Source: Halocynthiibacter styelae (GTDB lineage: Bacteria; Pseudomonadota; Alphaproteobacteria; Rhodobacterales; Rhodobacteraceae). From it: 64,000 nt of DNA. The notes beneath the pieces were generated by a model. It had not been told where the DNA came from. It saw nothing but the letters and a program-made list of their open reading frames with translations, and did no database searches. Each line of letters starts with the position of its first letter. Position 1 is the stretch's first letter. Below, piece after piece: positions 10,369 through 19,130 of this stretch. Location: contig NZ_JADCKQ010000003.1 of assembly GCF_016123485.1 (NCBI RefSeq), positions 248,001 through 312,000 of the forward strand. Direction: 5' to 3'. The position numbers and the translations under genes were made by a program.

Positions 10369-10538
10369 GGAATGCTGCCTTTACAGGCGTGATGTATTAT
10401 CGCTTGCGGTATGAAAATTTCGCAATAAGTGGCTTATATAAAAAGAAATTTATGTAAATAAATCGTCATGCAGGTGCGGAATGTTGTAAAATGTTTGTAA
10501 ATTTGTTACGTGGGGTAAAGGAAAACAGAGGGTTAGGT
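10369..10538. promoter_or_regulatory. divergent promoter region between ABC/acsA operon and ScfR-type regulator
   Basis: The region is AT-rich, in contrast to its flanks. It carries two near-direct repeats (TGTTGTAAAA at about 10482 and TGTTTGTAAA at about 10492) and GAAAATTTCGCAAT at about 10412. These resemble the TTTGCAAA-like elements recognised by RamB/ScfR-family regulators. Binding is an inference from neighbourhood and motif resemblance. Confidence 0.4.
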
Positions 10539-11900
10539 ATGGCGCAACAGGAGGCAGGTTACTCAACCGGGGCGCGGATCCGGCAGCGGCGTATGGATCT
10601 GGGTATGCGGCAGGGGGTGTTGGCGCAGCGGGCCGGGATATCGGCATCTTATCTGAACCTGATTGAACACAACCGCCGCAGAATCGCGGGCAAGCTTCTG
10701 GTGGATATTGCTGCGGTGCTGTCAATTGACCCGTCGCAATTGTCTGAAGACACGCAGAGTGCGCTGTTGAATGAGCTGCGCAATGGTGCAGTTGAAAGCA
10801 TCGCAGAGATTGATCGTGTCGGGGATTTCGCAAGTCGCTTTCCGGGATGGGCCCAGCATCTGACGCACAGTCAGAAACGTGTGACCGAACTTGAACGGAC
10901 AGTTGAAATCTTGTCTGACCGGCTGACACATGATCCGCATCTTTCCGATGCTTTGCATGAAGTTCTGACGGTTGTGACGGCGATCCGGTCGAGTTCCGGT
11001 ATTCTGGCCGGAGGTGGAAATCTGGATGCAGTCTGGCAAGAGCGGTTTCAGAAAAACATTGATGAAGACGCCCGGCGTCTGGCCGAAAGCGCGGAAAGCC
11101 TTGTGCAGTATCTGGATGGGGCAGGGCGGCCAGATCAGGGGATCTCTTCCGCCGGAGAAGAGATCGACGCCTGTTTTGCGCGACATTCCTGGCATTTTGA
11201 GGCCCTGGAGCAGCCTGACACGCCTGCGTCAGATGTTCAGGATATCGCGCAGGAAATTGTCCGGGACAGTAAGGATCTGCGATCTGACGGCACCCGTGCC
11301 CGCATGATGCGCCATTTGTTAGAATACCGCATCCGGGCCGTACAGATGCCGCTTGGTGCTTTTCTGCAGGCGGCGGCTGAGTGCAACTGGGATCCGCTGG
11401 CGCTGGCGTCCCGTTTTCGCCAGCCGATTGCCGAAGTGATGCATCGTCTTGCAATGCTGCCTGCCACATCGCCCGCAGGCGGGATCGGGTTGGTCGGCTG
11501 TGATGGTGCGGGAAACCTGACTTTCCGTAAGGCCCCCGAAGGATTCAGCGTGCCGCGTTTTGACGGGGCCTGCGCGCTTTGGCCGTTGTTTGAGGCCCTT
11601 GCGCGGCCCGATAGCATGCTGGTGCATGATGTTTCTCAAAGTCAGGGGCGCGGTTCTGAAGATGTGCCGCGTTTTACGGCTTTGTCCTGCGGGGTGCAGA
11701 CGTTGCCTGAGAAACTGGGCGCACCGGTGTTGCGGCAGGCATATATGTTGCTGATCCCACAAGGATTGGCAGAGGGTTCTGACACTGCCCCACCCTTCAT
11801 CGATGCCGGGGCAAGCTGTCGTATCTGTCTGCAAGCTGCCTGCCCGGCGCGGCGTGAGGCCGCAATCCTCAGCCGTCAAAAGACCGAAGTTGCCTTTTGA
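10539..11900 (+). CDS. ScfR/RamB-family transcriptional regulator of short-chain acyl metabolism
   Basis: DNA-binding protein of 453 aa. An XRE-type helix-turn-helix lies at about residues 8-65 (ARIRQRRMDLGMRQGVLAQ, SYLNLIEHNRRRI). A long central region follows, then a DUF2083-type C-terminus with the cysteine cluster CRICLQAACPARRE near the end. Known members (RamB, PrpR, ScfR) respond to acyl-CoA or acetyl state and control acetate, propionate or glyoxylate genes. The start at 10539 follows GAGGGTTAGGT; an earlier in-frame ATG at 10491 lies inside the putative operator. Divergence from the importer/acsA operon supports local control of acetate uptake. Confidence 0.87.
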   Translation: MAQQEAGYSTGARIRQRRMDLGMRQGVLAQRAGISASYLNLIEHNRRRIAGKLLVDIAAVLSIDPSQLSEDTQSALLNELRNGAVESIAEIDRVGDFASRFPGWAQHLTHSQKRVTELERTVEILSDRLTHDPHLSDALHEVLTVVTAIRSSSGILAGGGNLDAVWQERFQKNIDEDARRLAESAESLVQYLDGAGRPDQGISSAGEEIDACFARHSWHFEALEQPDTPASDVQDIAQEIVRDSKDLRSDGTRARMMRHLLEYRIRAVQMPLGAFLQAAAECNWDPLALASRFRQPIAEVMHRLAMLPATSPAGGIGLVGCDGAGNLTFRKAPEGFSVPRFDGACALWPLFEALARPDSMLVHDVSQSQGRGSEDVPRFTALSCGVQTLPEKLGAPVLRQAYMLLIPQGLAEGSDTAPPFIDAGASCRICLQAACPARREAAILSRQKTEVAF

Positions 11901-12002
11901 CAGAGCGGCTTTTTCTGACAATAGTGAGCCACCGGCGATGATCTGCGACAAAGCAGACCATTCAGGCACAATCGCTCTGGGGAGAGAGCGAGGGGAGGAC
12001 AA

Positions 12003-12371
12003 GTGGCAAAAACGGTACTGCTTATCGAAGATGAGCCAAATATTGTTGAGGCAATCCGCTTTCTGCTGGCCCGGGATGGTTGGCGGGTGGAAACCCATGG
12101 CCGTGGAGATACGGCGATGGATGCCGTGGCGAAACACCGGCCGGATCTGATTGTGCTGGATGTGATGCTGCCGAAACGATCCGGTTTTGATATTTTGCGG
12201 GATCTGCGTGCGGCGGAAGATACGCGGCATTTGCCGGTGATGATGCTGACGGCACGCGGCCAGAGTAAAGATCGTGAAATGGCTGAACAATACGGCGTGT
12301 CACGTTTCATGACCAAACCGTTTTCCAACACGGAAATGCTGGACGCGGTGCGTGAACTGGCAGAGGCCTGA
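12003..12371 (+). CDS. single-domain response regulator (CheY-like receiver)
   Basis: Receiver domain of 122 aa with no output domain. Acidic pocket residues are E9, D10 and E11, the phosphoacceptor is D53 in LIVLDVMLP, with T83 (MMLTARG) and K105 (MTKPFSN). It overlaps the next gene by one base (ATGATG junction) and is in the same run as the transporter-like histidine kinase, which is its most likely partner. In characterised CrbS/CrbR systems the regulator carries a LuxR-type DNA-binding domain. Here it does not, so the output must go through another protein. Confidence 0.93.
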   Translation: MAKTVLLIEDEPNIVEAIRFLLARDGWRVETHGRGDTAMDAVAKHRPDLIVLDVMLPKRSGFDILRDLRAAEDTRHLPVMMLTARGQSKDREMAEQYGVSRFMTKPFSNTEMLDAVRELAEA

Positions 12372-12688
12372 TGGACGAGAAGCCCGACGGAAAATTGCCA
12401 GAAGATCCCCTGGTGCGCGGGCCGGGATCGCGCCTGTTTCTTGAATGGGAAAGTTACCGGCGGAAACGGGCAATGGATGCGGGCAATCTTGTTCCGGTTC
12501 TGGGCGTGATCCTGTTTTTCCTGCCAATCCTGATTGCCAGTGGCCGTGAAAGCCTGCCGGTATCCGGAGCGATGATTTATGTCTTTGCCGCCTGGTGCGT
12601 GCTGATTGCTTTATCGGTCTGGTTGTCACGCCTGCTGAGCCAGCCAGAGACATCAGATACAGACGGGCGGGATGATGGTCAGCTTTAA
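12371..12688 (+). CDS. small two-helix membrane protein between receiver and kinase genes
   Basis: A 105-aa protein with a hydrophilic N-terminus (about 37 residues, RGPGSRLFLEWESYRRKR), two predicted membrane helices (about 41-57, VPVLGVILFFLPILIA, and 66-87) and an acidic tail. It overlaps the receiver gene by one base and the kinase gene by 17 bases, which implies coupled translation. I do not recognise a named family. It resembles in size and placement the small partner subunits found before sodium/solute-symporter-type proteins, but sequence similarity to DUF4212 was not evident to me. Confidence 0.75.
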   Translation: MDEKPDGKLPEDPLVRGPGSRLFLEWESYRRKRAMDAGNLVPVLGVILFFLPILIASGRESLPVSGAMIYVFAAWCVLIALSVWLSRLLSQPETSDTDGRDDGQL

Positions 12689-15353
12689 TATCCTGATTGC
12701 GGTCTGCTTTGCCTATGTGGCCTTTCTTTTTGGTATCGCCTTTTATGCGGATCGCCAGGCCGCGCGCGGACGTCTGAAATTTCTGCGTTCTCCTCTGGTC
12801 TATACGCTGTCGCTGTCGATCTATTGTACGGCCTGGACGTTTTATGGTGCCGTGGGGAACGCTGCGCGCACGGGGCTTGAATTTGTGACGATCTACCTGG
12901 GGCCAAGCCTTGTGATGGTCGGCTGGTGGTGGCTTTTGCGGCGGCTTGTACGCATTGGCCGGGCGCAGCGGATTACATCAATCGCGGATCTTATTTCGTC
13001 ACGCTTTGGTAAATCTAACCTGTTGGGCGTGCTTGTGACACTGCTGGCTGTGGTTGGTACAACGCCTTATATCGCGCTGCAGCTTCAGTCGGTTACTTTG
13101 TCGTTCTCGGTCTTCTCGCGGGACATGTCGGCAGGGTTTATGCAGGTGGACCTGGCTTCAACCGCCTTTTGGGTCGCGGTGGGCCTGATGTTGTTCACAG
13201 TGTTGTTTGGCACGCGTAACCTTGACGCCAATGAACGCCACCACGGGGTTGTGACCGCGATTGCCTTCGAGGCGATTGTAAAGCTGGTCGCGCTGCTGTC
13301 TGTTGGTGCTTTTGTGGTCTGGGGGCTTGCAGATGGACCGGCAGATATTCTGACCCGCATGGATGCCAGCCCGATTGCCGATTGGCAAATCCGCCCCGGG
13401 CGCTGGGCGGGACTGATTTTTCTGTCGGCGGCGGCCTTCCTGTGTCTGCCGCGTATGTTTCAGGTTATGGTCGTGGAAAGTGCGGATGAAAGAAACCTCG
13501 CCATGGCGGGCTGGGCCTTTCCGCTGTATCTGATGTTGATGAGCCTGTTTGTTCTGCCCATCGCAGTGATGGGGCTGGAACTGCTGCCCAAAGGCTCTAA
13601 CCCGGATCTTTTCGTACTTACACTTCCCTTGTCGCAAGGCTGGGATGGGCTCGCATTGCTGAGTTTCCTTGGGGGGTTTTCTTCTGCGACGTCCATGGTG
13701 ATTGTCGCTGCGATTGCCCTGTCGACTATGGTTTCGAACCATATTGTGATGCCGGTCTGGGTGTCGCTGCGCGCGCCCGGCGCGACGGTATCCGGGGATC
13801 TGCGTCAGGTGGTTCTGACTGCGCGGCGGGTGTCGATCATGGTGGTTGTCGGGCTTGGTTATCTCTATTACCGCATTTCCGGCGGAGGCGCTGCGCTGGC
13901 GTCCATTGGCCTTATTTCGTTCGTAGGTGTGTCGCAGGTTCTGCCGGTGATGCTGGGCGGTCTCTTCTGGCGACGGGCGACGAAAGTGGCTGCTGCTGCC
14001 GGTCTGATCACGGGCTTTGCGATCTGGCTTTATACGCTTTTCCTGCCGTCCATCGGTGGGGCAGGCGTGCTGTCAAAATCGGTGATGCAGGACGGGTTGT
14101 TCGGCCTGTCGGTTCTGCGACCACAGGCGCTGTTTGGCACGGGCGGCCTTGATCCGGTGGTGCATGCGATTTTCTGGTCGATGTTCCTGAACTCACTGGT
14201 GTTCTTTGCGGTTTCTCTCTTTACCTTCCCCAAACCCCTGGAACGTCTTCAGGGGGTGCAGTTCGTGAATGTATTTGAACACAGTCAGGGCCCGCGTGGC
14301 TGGACAACGGCCGGGGCCGGGGCGGAAGATCTGCTGGTGATGTCTCAGCGAATTCTCGGGGCGCAGCAGGCACAGAGGTTGTTTGAAGCAGAGGCACGGG
14401 CGCAGGGCAAACTTGACCATCTGCCAGACAGTTCCCCCGCCTTTCTGGAACGGCTGGAACGCGAGCTGGCCGGTTCTGTCGGCTCTGCCACGGCCCATGC
14501 GATGATCGGGCAGATCGCGGAGGGCGCGTCGGTATCTGTACAGGATCTGATGGCGGTGGCGGATGAAGCTGCGCAGATCATGGAATATTCCAGCCAGCTG
14601 GAGGCCAAATCTGCCGAGCTGGGCCATACTGCGAAACAGTTGTCAGAGGCGAATGAGAAACTGACACGGCTGTCCGTACAAAAGGATGCCTTTCTGTCCC
14701 AGATCAGCCATGAGCTGCGCACGCCGATGACGTCGATCAGGGCGTTTTCTGAAATTTTGCGGGATATGGATGCGCTGACGCCCGCGGATCAGACGCGTTA
14801 TGCGTCGATCATTCATGATGAAACCCTGCGCCTGACGCGGCTTCTGGATGATCTTCTGGATCTGTCCGTGCTGGAAAACGGACAGGTCGCGCTGAATATG
14901 GAACCTGTGAACCTGCACGACGTTCTGAACCGCGCCGTCAGTGCAGCCCTTGCGCCGCAAGACGATGTTCCGATCCGCATTCTGCGTAATATTGTGCAGG
15001 AGGATGTGGATCTGATCAGCGATGGGGATCGGTTGAGTCAGGTGTTCATCAATCTGATTTCCAATGCGCGGAAATATTGCACAGCCTCCGATCCGGTGCT
15101 TGAGGTTGCGATCCAGAAACAAGGGAATGACGTGTGGATTGATTTCACCGATAATGGGGACGGCATCCCATCCCATCAGCAACCCCTGGTTTTTGAAAAA
15201 TTTGCCCGGTTGACGGATCATGCGCGGGCAGGTGGGGCAGGGCTGGGGCTGGCGATTTGCCGTGAAATTATGAACAACCTTGGTGGTTCTGTTGCCTATC
15301 TGCCTGAGCAGGGTGGTGCGGCGTTTCGGGTGGTGGTGCCGTTGAAATCCTAA
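12672..15353 (+). CDS. sodium/solute-symporter-type sensor histidine kinase (CrbS/CbrA-like)
   Basis: Membrane sensor kinase of 893 aa. The first ~520 residues form about 12-13 transmembrane helices of the SSS transporter fold (SIYCTAWTFYGAVGNAARTGLEF near the start is typical of this kinase family). A linker follows, then a coiled coil (about 630-670, LEAKSAELGHTAKQLSEANEKLT). HisKA has the phospho-acceptor H680 in SHELRTPM, and HATPase has INLISNARKYC (N box), DNGDGIP (G1) and GAGLGLAI (G2). In Vibrio and Pseudomonas relatives the system switches on acs for acetate scavenging. Its position a few genes from acsA fits that role. The start could also be the second Met, one codon later. Confidence 0.92.
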   Translation: MMVSFNILIAVCFAYVAFLFGIAFYADRQAARGRLKFLRSPLVYTLSLSIYCTAWTFYGAVGNAARTGLEFVTIYLGPSLVMVGWWWLLRRLVRIGRAQRITSIADLISSRFGKSNLLGVLVTLLAVVGTTPYIALQLQSVTLSFSVFSRDMSAGFMQVDLASTAFWVAVGLMLFTVLFGTRNLDANERHHGVVTAIAFEAIVKLVALLSVGAFVVWGLADGPADILTRMDASPIADWQIRPGRWAGLIFLSAAAFLCLPRMFQVMVVESADERNLAMAGWAFPLYLMLMSLFVLPIAVMGLELLPKGSNPDLFVLTLPLSQGWDGLALLSFLGGFSSATSMVIVAAIALSTMVSNHIVMPVWVSLRAPGATVSGDLRQVVLTARRVSIMVVVGLGYLYYRISGGGAALASIGLISFVGVSQVLPVMLGGLFWRRATKVAAAAGLITGFAIWLYTLFLPSIGGAGVLSKSVMQDGLFGLSVLRPQALFGTGGLDPVVHAIFWSMFLNSLVFFAVSLFTFPKPLERLQGVQFVNVFEHSQGPRGWTTAGAGAEDLLVMSQRILGAQQAQRLFEAEARAQGKLDHLPDSSPAFLERLERELAGSVGSATAHAMIGQIAEGASVSVQDLMAVADEAAQIMEYSSQLEAKSAELGHTAKQLSEANEKLTRLSVQKDAFLSQISHELRTPMTSIRAFSEILRDMDALTPADQTRYASIIHDETLRLTRLLDDLLDLSVLENGQVALNMEPVNLHDVLNRAVSAALAPQDDVPIRILRNIVQEDVDLISDGDRLSQVFINLISNARKYCTASDPVLEVAIQKQGNDVWIDFTDNGDGIPSHQQPLVFEKFARLTDHARAGGAGLGLAICREIMNNLGGSVAYLPEQGGAAFRVVVPLKS

Positions 15354-15406
15354 CGCTTTGGTAACCAGTTTCCCCGAAGATAGGCTTGTTTATCAGGGGC
15401 AGGCCG

Positions 15407-16597
15407 ATGTCAGACGCAGACAGTATCACAAGCACTGAAAATGAAATCTCTGTGGTTCGCAAGATCGCTTCACGTCGTCTTGTGGGGTCAGCGAAACGCA
15501 TGAACCCGGTTCTGGCCCTGAAGGCCGCATTGCCGAAAGCCGCTGAGCTTGAGATGAATATGAGGCTGACGGTTAAGGAAGCTAAGGAAGGTGTGCTGGA
15601 AACGCAGGCCATGATGGAAGGCATTCCCGAGGACTGCCTTTTAACCATCCTTCAGGCGCGGGATGGCGCGCAGGGGTTGGCTGGATTTGATCCGCAATTG
15701 CTGGCGGCACTGATTGAGGTGCAAACCACGGGGCAGGTCAGTTCTGCCCCTGCGGTTGTCCGGGCCTGGACGATCACGGATGGGCAGATGTGTGAACCCT
15801 TTATTGATCGCGTGTTTGACGTGCTTGAACTGCTGCTTGATGCAGATGGGCGTGGTCCCTGGTTCTATGGTTATCGCTTTGCCCGCAAAGTAAATGATCG
15901 GCGTAAGCTTGCGATGACGCTGGAAGAAACCCGTTACCTTTTTTATGCCTGCAAAGTTGAACTCGGCGATGGTGCGAAAACCGGGATGATGTGGCTGGCC
16001 CTGCCGGATTCCGTGCGACATGCGACGACGGGCGGACAAGTTGGCCCCGAGAATGAGGACTGGCAGAGCGGGCTGCGTTCGGCTGTGTTGGGCAGTACTG
16101 TACAGCTGAATGCTGTTTTACACAGGGAGCGCGTACCGTTGTCCTGGCTGATGTCATTGCAGGAAGGGCAGGTCATGAGCATTCCTGGCCGGCAGCTTGA
16201 AGAGCTTGTAATTGAAGACAGTGGTGCGCGCATTGTGGGAACTGCCAGGCTTGGACAGGCGGCGGGTCAGCGCGCGATCAGGGTTACTTCGCGGGGGTCA
16301 GAACCGCCACCTGTTGTCGGGGTGGCCGGGTCTGGAGGAGGATCCCCGGTTTCTTCGCCACCTCAGATCCCTGTGGCGCCTGCAGGGGAAAACCTGCCGC
16401 CGGATCTGCCGGGGATGGCTGTGCCAGATGGTCCGTCTGGTGTTCAGCAGGGATTGCCGGATTTACCTGATCTGCCCGTAGGGGGAGGATTGCCAGGTTT
16501 GCCGGATCTGCCTGCAGGGCTACCTGATGCCGGCGCTGCGCCGGGTCTTCCTGATCTGCCGGATTTACCAAATTTGCCAGCCTTGACGGCGGAGTAG
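15407..16597 (+). CDS. FliM/FliN C-terminal (SpoA) domain protein with LPDLP-repeat tail
   Basis: A 396-aa protein whose middle (about residues 215-295, STVQLNAVLHRERVPLSWLMSLQEGQVMSIPG) matches the SpoA/surface-presentation domain of FliM. The N-terminal region is only distantly like FliM, so it may form part of, or regulate, the flagellar C-ring. The last ~60 residues are a low-complexity tail of Leu-Pro-Asp repeats (LPDLPDLP, GLPDLP). The start at 15407 follows AGGGGCAGG; the ATG at 15386 has no site. No other flagellar gene is in the window. Confidence 0.75.
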   Translation: MSDADSITSTENEISVVRKIASRRLVGSAKRMNPVLALKAALPKAAELEMNMRLTVKEAKEGVLETQAMMEGIPEDCLLTILQARDGAQGLAGFDPQLLAALIEVQTTGQVSSAPAVVRAWTITDGQMCEPFIDRVFDVLELLLDADGRGPWFYGYRFARKVNDRRKLAMTLEETRYLFYACKVELGDGAKTGMMWLALPDSVRHATTGGQVGPENEDWQSGLRSAVLGSTVQLNAVLHRERVPLSWLMSLQEGQVMSIPGRQLEELVIEDSGARIVGTARLGQAAGQRAIRVTSRGSEPPPVVGVAGSGGGSPVSSPPQIPVAPAGENLPPDLPGMAVPDGPSGVQQGLPDLPDLPVGGGLPGLPDLPAGLPDAGAAPGLPDLPDLPNLPALTAE

Positions 16598-16602
16598 TCG
16601 GG

Positions 16603-16974
16603 TCAGAGATACAGTCGGACCAGAATGGCAGCCCATGCCACACCTGCCGCAAGGGCGGTTACGGCGACACCTGCGCTGCCAAGATCTTTGGCTTGTTTCG
16701 CCAGATCATGTTTTTCCTGTGTGATCAGATCAACACAGCGCTCAATCGCAGTGTTGAACAGTTCTGCCGCAAGGACCAGAACCCCCAGGGCCAGGATCAC
16801 GGCGCGTTCGCCACCGGTTAAGGGTAAGAGCAGAGCAAAGGGGATGGAAACCGCATTGGCCACAATCCATTGTTTCAGGCTGTGTTCTTCCTGCCAGCAA
16901 TTGACCCAACCTTCCCAGGACCAGATGCAGCGCCATTTAAACCGGTCCCATTGCGCGTTCAGCCAGTTCTTCAT
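16603..16974 (-). CDS. dgkA: diacylglycerol kinase
   Basis: Small integral-membrane kinase, 123 aa, that phosphorylates diacylglycerol to phosphatidate for phospholipid recycling. The hallmark AELFNTAIERCVDLIT is at about residues 69-84, flanked by three hydrophobic helices, and an amphipathic N-terminus contains EGWVNCWQEEHSLKQW. It overlaps the upstream YigZ-family gene by 4 bases, so they are co-transcribed. It is convergent with the FliM-like gene only 5 bases away. Confidence 0.93.
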   Translation of the reverse strand: MKNWLNAQWDRFKWRCIWSWEGWVNCWQEEHSLKQWIVANAVSIPFALLLPLTGGERAVILALGVLVLAAELFNTAIERCVDLITQEKHDLAKQAKDLGSAGVAVTALAAGVAWAAILVRLYL

Positions 16975-17321
16975 GATCGTTCCCCGATATAGTGATTTAC
17001 GGCATCCTGCACCCGGCGGAAACGATCGCCACCCAGTTTTGTGCCGCCATACCAGCGTGTGACGACAACGATATGATTGCGCAGTTCTTCCCGTTCCAGC
17101 ATGCGGACAATCACCATGCCCGCGCCGCTTTCACCGTCATCGTTCTTCAGCGGCCCGTCATCCAGAAGGCAGGCCCAGGTGTTGTGGGTGGCTTTGGCGA
17201 ATTTCTTCCGACGCTTCAGCTGCTTCAGAAAGGCCAGAGCATCAGCCTTGCTGTTCACCGCTCCGCCGGAGACCGCATATTTACTGCCGCGGTCATTTAT
17301 GATGCCGTCAAAAATTTCCAT
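16971..17321 (-). CDS. YigZ/IMPACT-family protein (UPF0029), short form
   Basis: A 116-aa protein with the IMPACT N-terminal domain: SKYAVSGGAVNSKADALAFL, HNTWACLLDDGPLKNDDGESGAGMVI and VVTRWYGGTKLGGDRFR are the family signatures. The usual E. coli YigZ is about 205 aa with an extra C-terminal EF-G-like domain; this one has only the first domain, as in several alphaproteobacterial homologues. Molecular function is not established. It shares an operon with dgkA. Confidence 0.88.
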   Translation of the reverse strand: MEIFDGIINDRGSKYAVSGGAVNSKADALAFLKQLKRRKKFAKATHNTWACLLDDGPLKNDDGESGAGMVIVRMLEREELRNHIVVVTRWYGGTKLGGDRFRRVQDAVNHYIGERS

Positions 17322-17373
17322 TCCCAGGGGTGTATCGTGATGCGGTGAAAAGGGGAAGCCCCGACAGGACAGG

Positions 17374-17413
17374 AAAAAGCCCCGGAACCGTGTCCGGCCC
17401 GGGGCTGATTTTT
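17374..17413. terminator. bidirectional hairpin terminator between gcrA and the YigZ-family gene
   Basis: AGCCCCGG (17378-17385) pairs with CCGGGGCT (17399-17406), with an A-run before and a T-run after. It can stop transcription from gcrA on the minus strand, 16 bases past its stop. Confidence 0.85.
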
Positions 17414-17428
17414 AGATCTTCACAGAGA

Positions 17429-18010
17429 TCAGCGGCGGCGGTCGCGGCGGCTGGTCATCGGCTGAAAGGCGACGCCGACATGGGCTTCGCAATATGGTTT
17501 GCCGGTTTGCGTGGCCAGGCCACAGAACCAGAACTCATCCGTTGCCGGATCACCGATCGGCCATTTGCAGGTGCGTTCGGTCAGTTCCATCAGGGACAGT
17601 TTCTTTGCACCTTTTTCCACTTCACGCACAGAAGCCAGCGCTTCGGGGCTGATTTCATTTGCGGAAGGTTGCGGTGGCAGAGGCTGGCCCGCAGGAATAA
17701 TTGCACGGCGCGCCGGTGTCGCAGTTGGTTGCGGTGCGGCAGACTGTGTCGCCGGGCCTTCGGAAGCAGGTTCAGCCTTGGGCTTTGGTGCTGCCTTGGC
17801 GGCCTTAGGCTTGGCTGCAGGTTTTGCAGCGGCCTCTTTCTTCGGTGCGGCTTTGGTGGAGCTTGCACGGTTAGACAGGCCCAGGCGGTGTACCTTACCG
17901 ATGACTGCGTTACGGGTCACGCCGCCGAGCTCTTTTGCGATGACAGAAGCCGACTGGCCTTCGCCCCACATTTTCTTCAGAATTTCGACGCGCTCGTCAG
18001 TCCAGGACAT
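17429..18010 (-). CDS. gcrA: cell-cycle transcriptional regulator GcrA
   Basis: Alphaproteobacterial master regulator that acts with sigma-70 at promoters methylated by CcrM; 193 aa. The N-terminus MSWTDERVEILKKMWGEGQSASVIAKELGG plus VTRNAVIGKVHRLGL (residues about 1-45) is the diagnostic GcrA DNA-binding domain. A low-complexity Ala/Lys/Pro linker follows (about 50-105). The C-terminal sigma-binding part has CKWPIGDPATDEFWFCG and KPYCEAH, with conserved Cys/His. The linker is somewhat longer than in Caulobacter. The gene stands alone with its own terminator. Confidence 0.96.
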   Translation of the reverse strand: MSWTDERVEILKKMWGEGQSASVIAKELGGVTRNAVIGKVHRLGLSNRASSTKAAPKKEAAAKPAAKPKAAKAAPKPKAEPASEGPATQSAAPQPTATPARRAIIPAGQPLPPQPSANEISPEALASVREVEKGAKKLSLMELTERTCKWPIGDPATDEFWFCGLATQTGKPYCEAHVGVAFQPMTSRRDRRR

Positions 18011-18141
18011 GCAGTCTTCCTTTATCTCGCGTGTGATGCGGGGCCTGTGGTGAAGGTTGCCGACAGGGGCCGCAGGAATTACAGATCGCTTATTTTACCG
18101 CTCTGGCTGGCGGATACAAGGACTCTGGGTGAATTTAAATT

Positions 18142-19032
18142 CTATGTCGATTTCGCCCGCATCTCCCGGAAGAAAAGCAGAAGCACGCCCGAAAGGATAA
18201 TCGCGGCACCCATCAGGCTGATCCGGTCAGGAACTGCGTTGAAAGCGAAGTAATCCATTAACGCTGCGAAGGGCAGGGAAGACAGTGAAACTGAAATCAC
18301 AAAGCTTGCTTCTGCGCGACGCATGGATTGAATAAAGCAGGCCTGTGCACAGATCATTGTCAGGCCAAGCGCAGCCATGCCCCCCCATTCCGCAGGCGCA
18401 GGCGCAGACCAGACGAACAAAGCGGCAAGAGATGCGATGCAGAATCCCAGGGCATTATTTGTGAACAGGATCTGTAAGGGTGCCTGGCGTCCACTTAACC
18501 GTTTGATCAGGATGACTTCAAATCCGGTAATCGCTGCAGATGCGAGCGCAAAGAATGCTGCAGGCTGGAAGCTGGCGCCAGAGGGCCGCAAAAGAATCAG
18601 GGCACCTGCAAGGGATACGCCAGCAGCCAGCCAGCGCCAGGGTCCGACCCGTTCCCCGAGGATCGGGATGGCAAAGACCATTGCGAACACAGGATTGAGG
18701 AAATTGATCGCCTGGGCATCAGGCAGTGGAATCCAGATCAGAGCCGTGAACGCAAGGGTTATGCCACTCCAGCCTGCCATTGTGCGCGCGACATGCAGGG
18801 GGATTTCCAGCGGGCCGAACTTCGGGCGTAGTATCGCCACCGTGGCTGCGATGGCCAGAAACGCAAAGGCGAAGCGCCCAAAGCTGATCTGAAACACGTG
18901 CAGTCCGTTACCATCCGGGGAAAACACGCCTTGTCCCAGGGTTTTCGCCAGAATGCTTGTTCCTGCCAGGAGAAAGGACGCGAGCAACATAAACAGGATA
19001 GATGTCAATTGCGGAGACAGACGGTGAAGCAT
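18142..19032 (-). CDS. EamA-family (DMT) inner-membrane permease
   Basis: A 296-aa protein with ten predicted membrane helices arranged as two EamA halves (about 10-140 and 155-290), for example LIWIPLPDAQAINFLNPVFAMVFAIPILGERVG closing the first half. It belongs to the drug/metabolite transporter superfamily; the substrate is unknown. The downstream neighbour is gcrA on the same strand but 130 bases away. The upstream side is the recombinase scar, so it marks the edge of the conserved backbone. Confidence 0.88.
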   Translation of the reverse strand: MLHRLSPQLTSILFMLLASFLLAGTSILAKTLGQGVFSPDGNGLHVFQISFGRFAFAFLAIAATVAILRPKFGPLEIPLHVARTMAGWSGITLAFTALIWIPLPDAQAINFLNPVFAMVFAIPILGERVGPWRWLAAGVSLAGALILLRPSGASFQPAAFFALASAAITGFEVILIKRLSGRQAPLQILFTNNALGFCIASLAALFVWSAPAPAEWGGMAALGLTMICAQACFIQSMRRAEASFVISVSLSSLPFAALMDYFAFNAVPDRISLMGAAIILSGVLLLFFREMRAKST

Positions 19033-19130
19033 GGGGCAGCCTTATGCTATGTTCCTGTCTGTTATGCTTTCGGATTTTTTCTGCGCAAGTGTTTTTATGA
19101 ATGAGGAAGCTGGAACGCGCCTGCCCACCC

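Noticed and set aside
10450-11469. 339-codon minus-strand frame opposite the ScfR-type regulator
   Set aside because: Proline/histidine-rich antisense frame lacking protein features; the plus-strand gene has a helix-turn-helix and Cys cluster.
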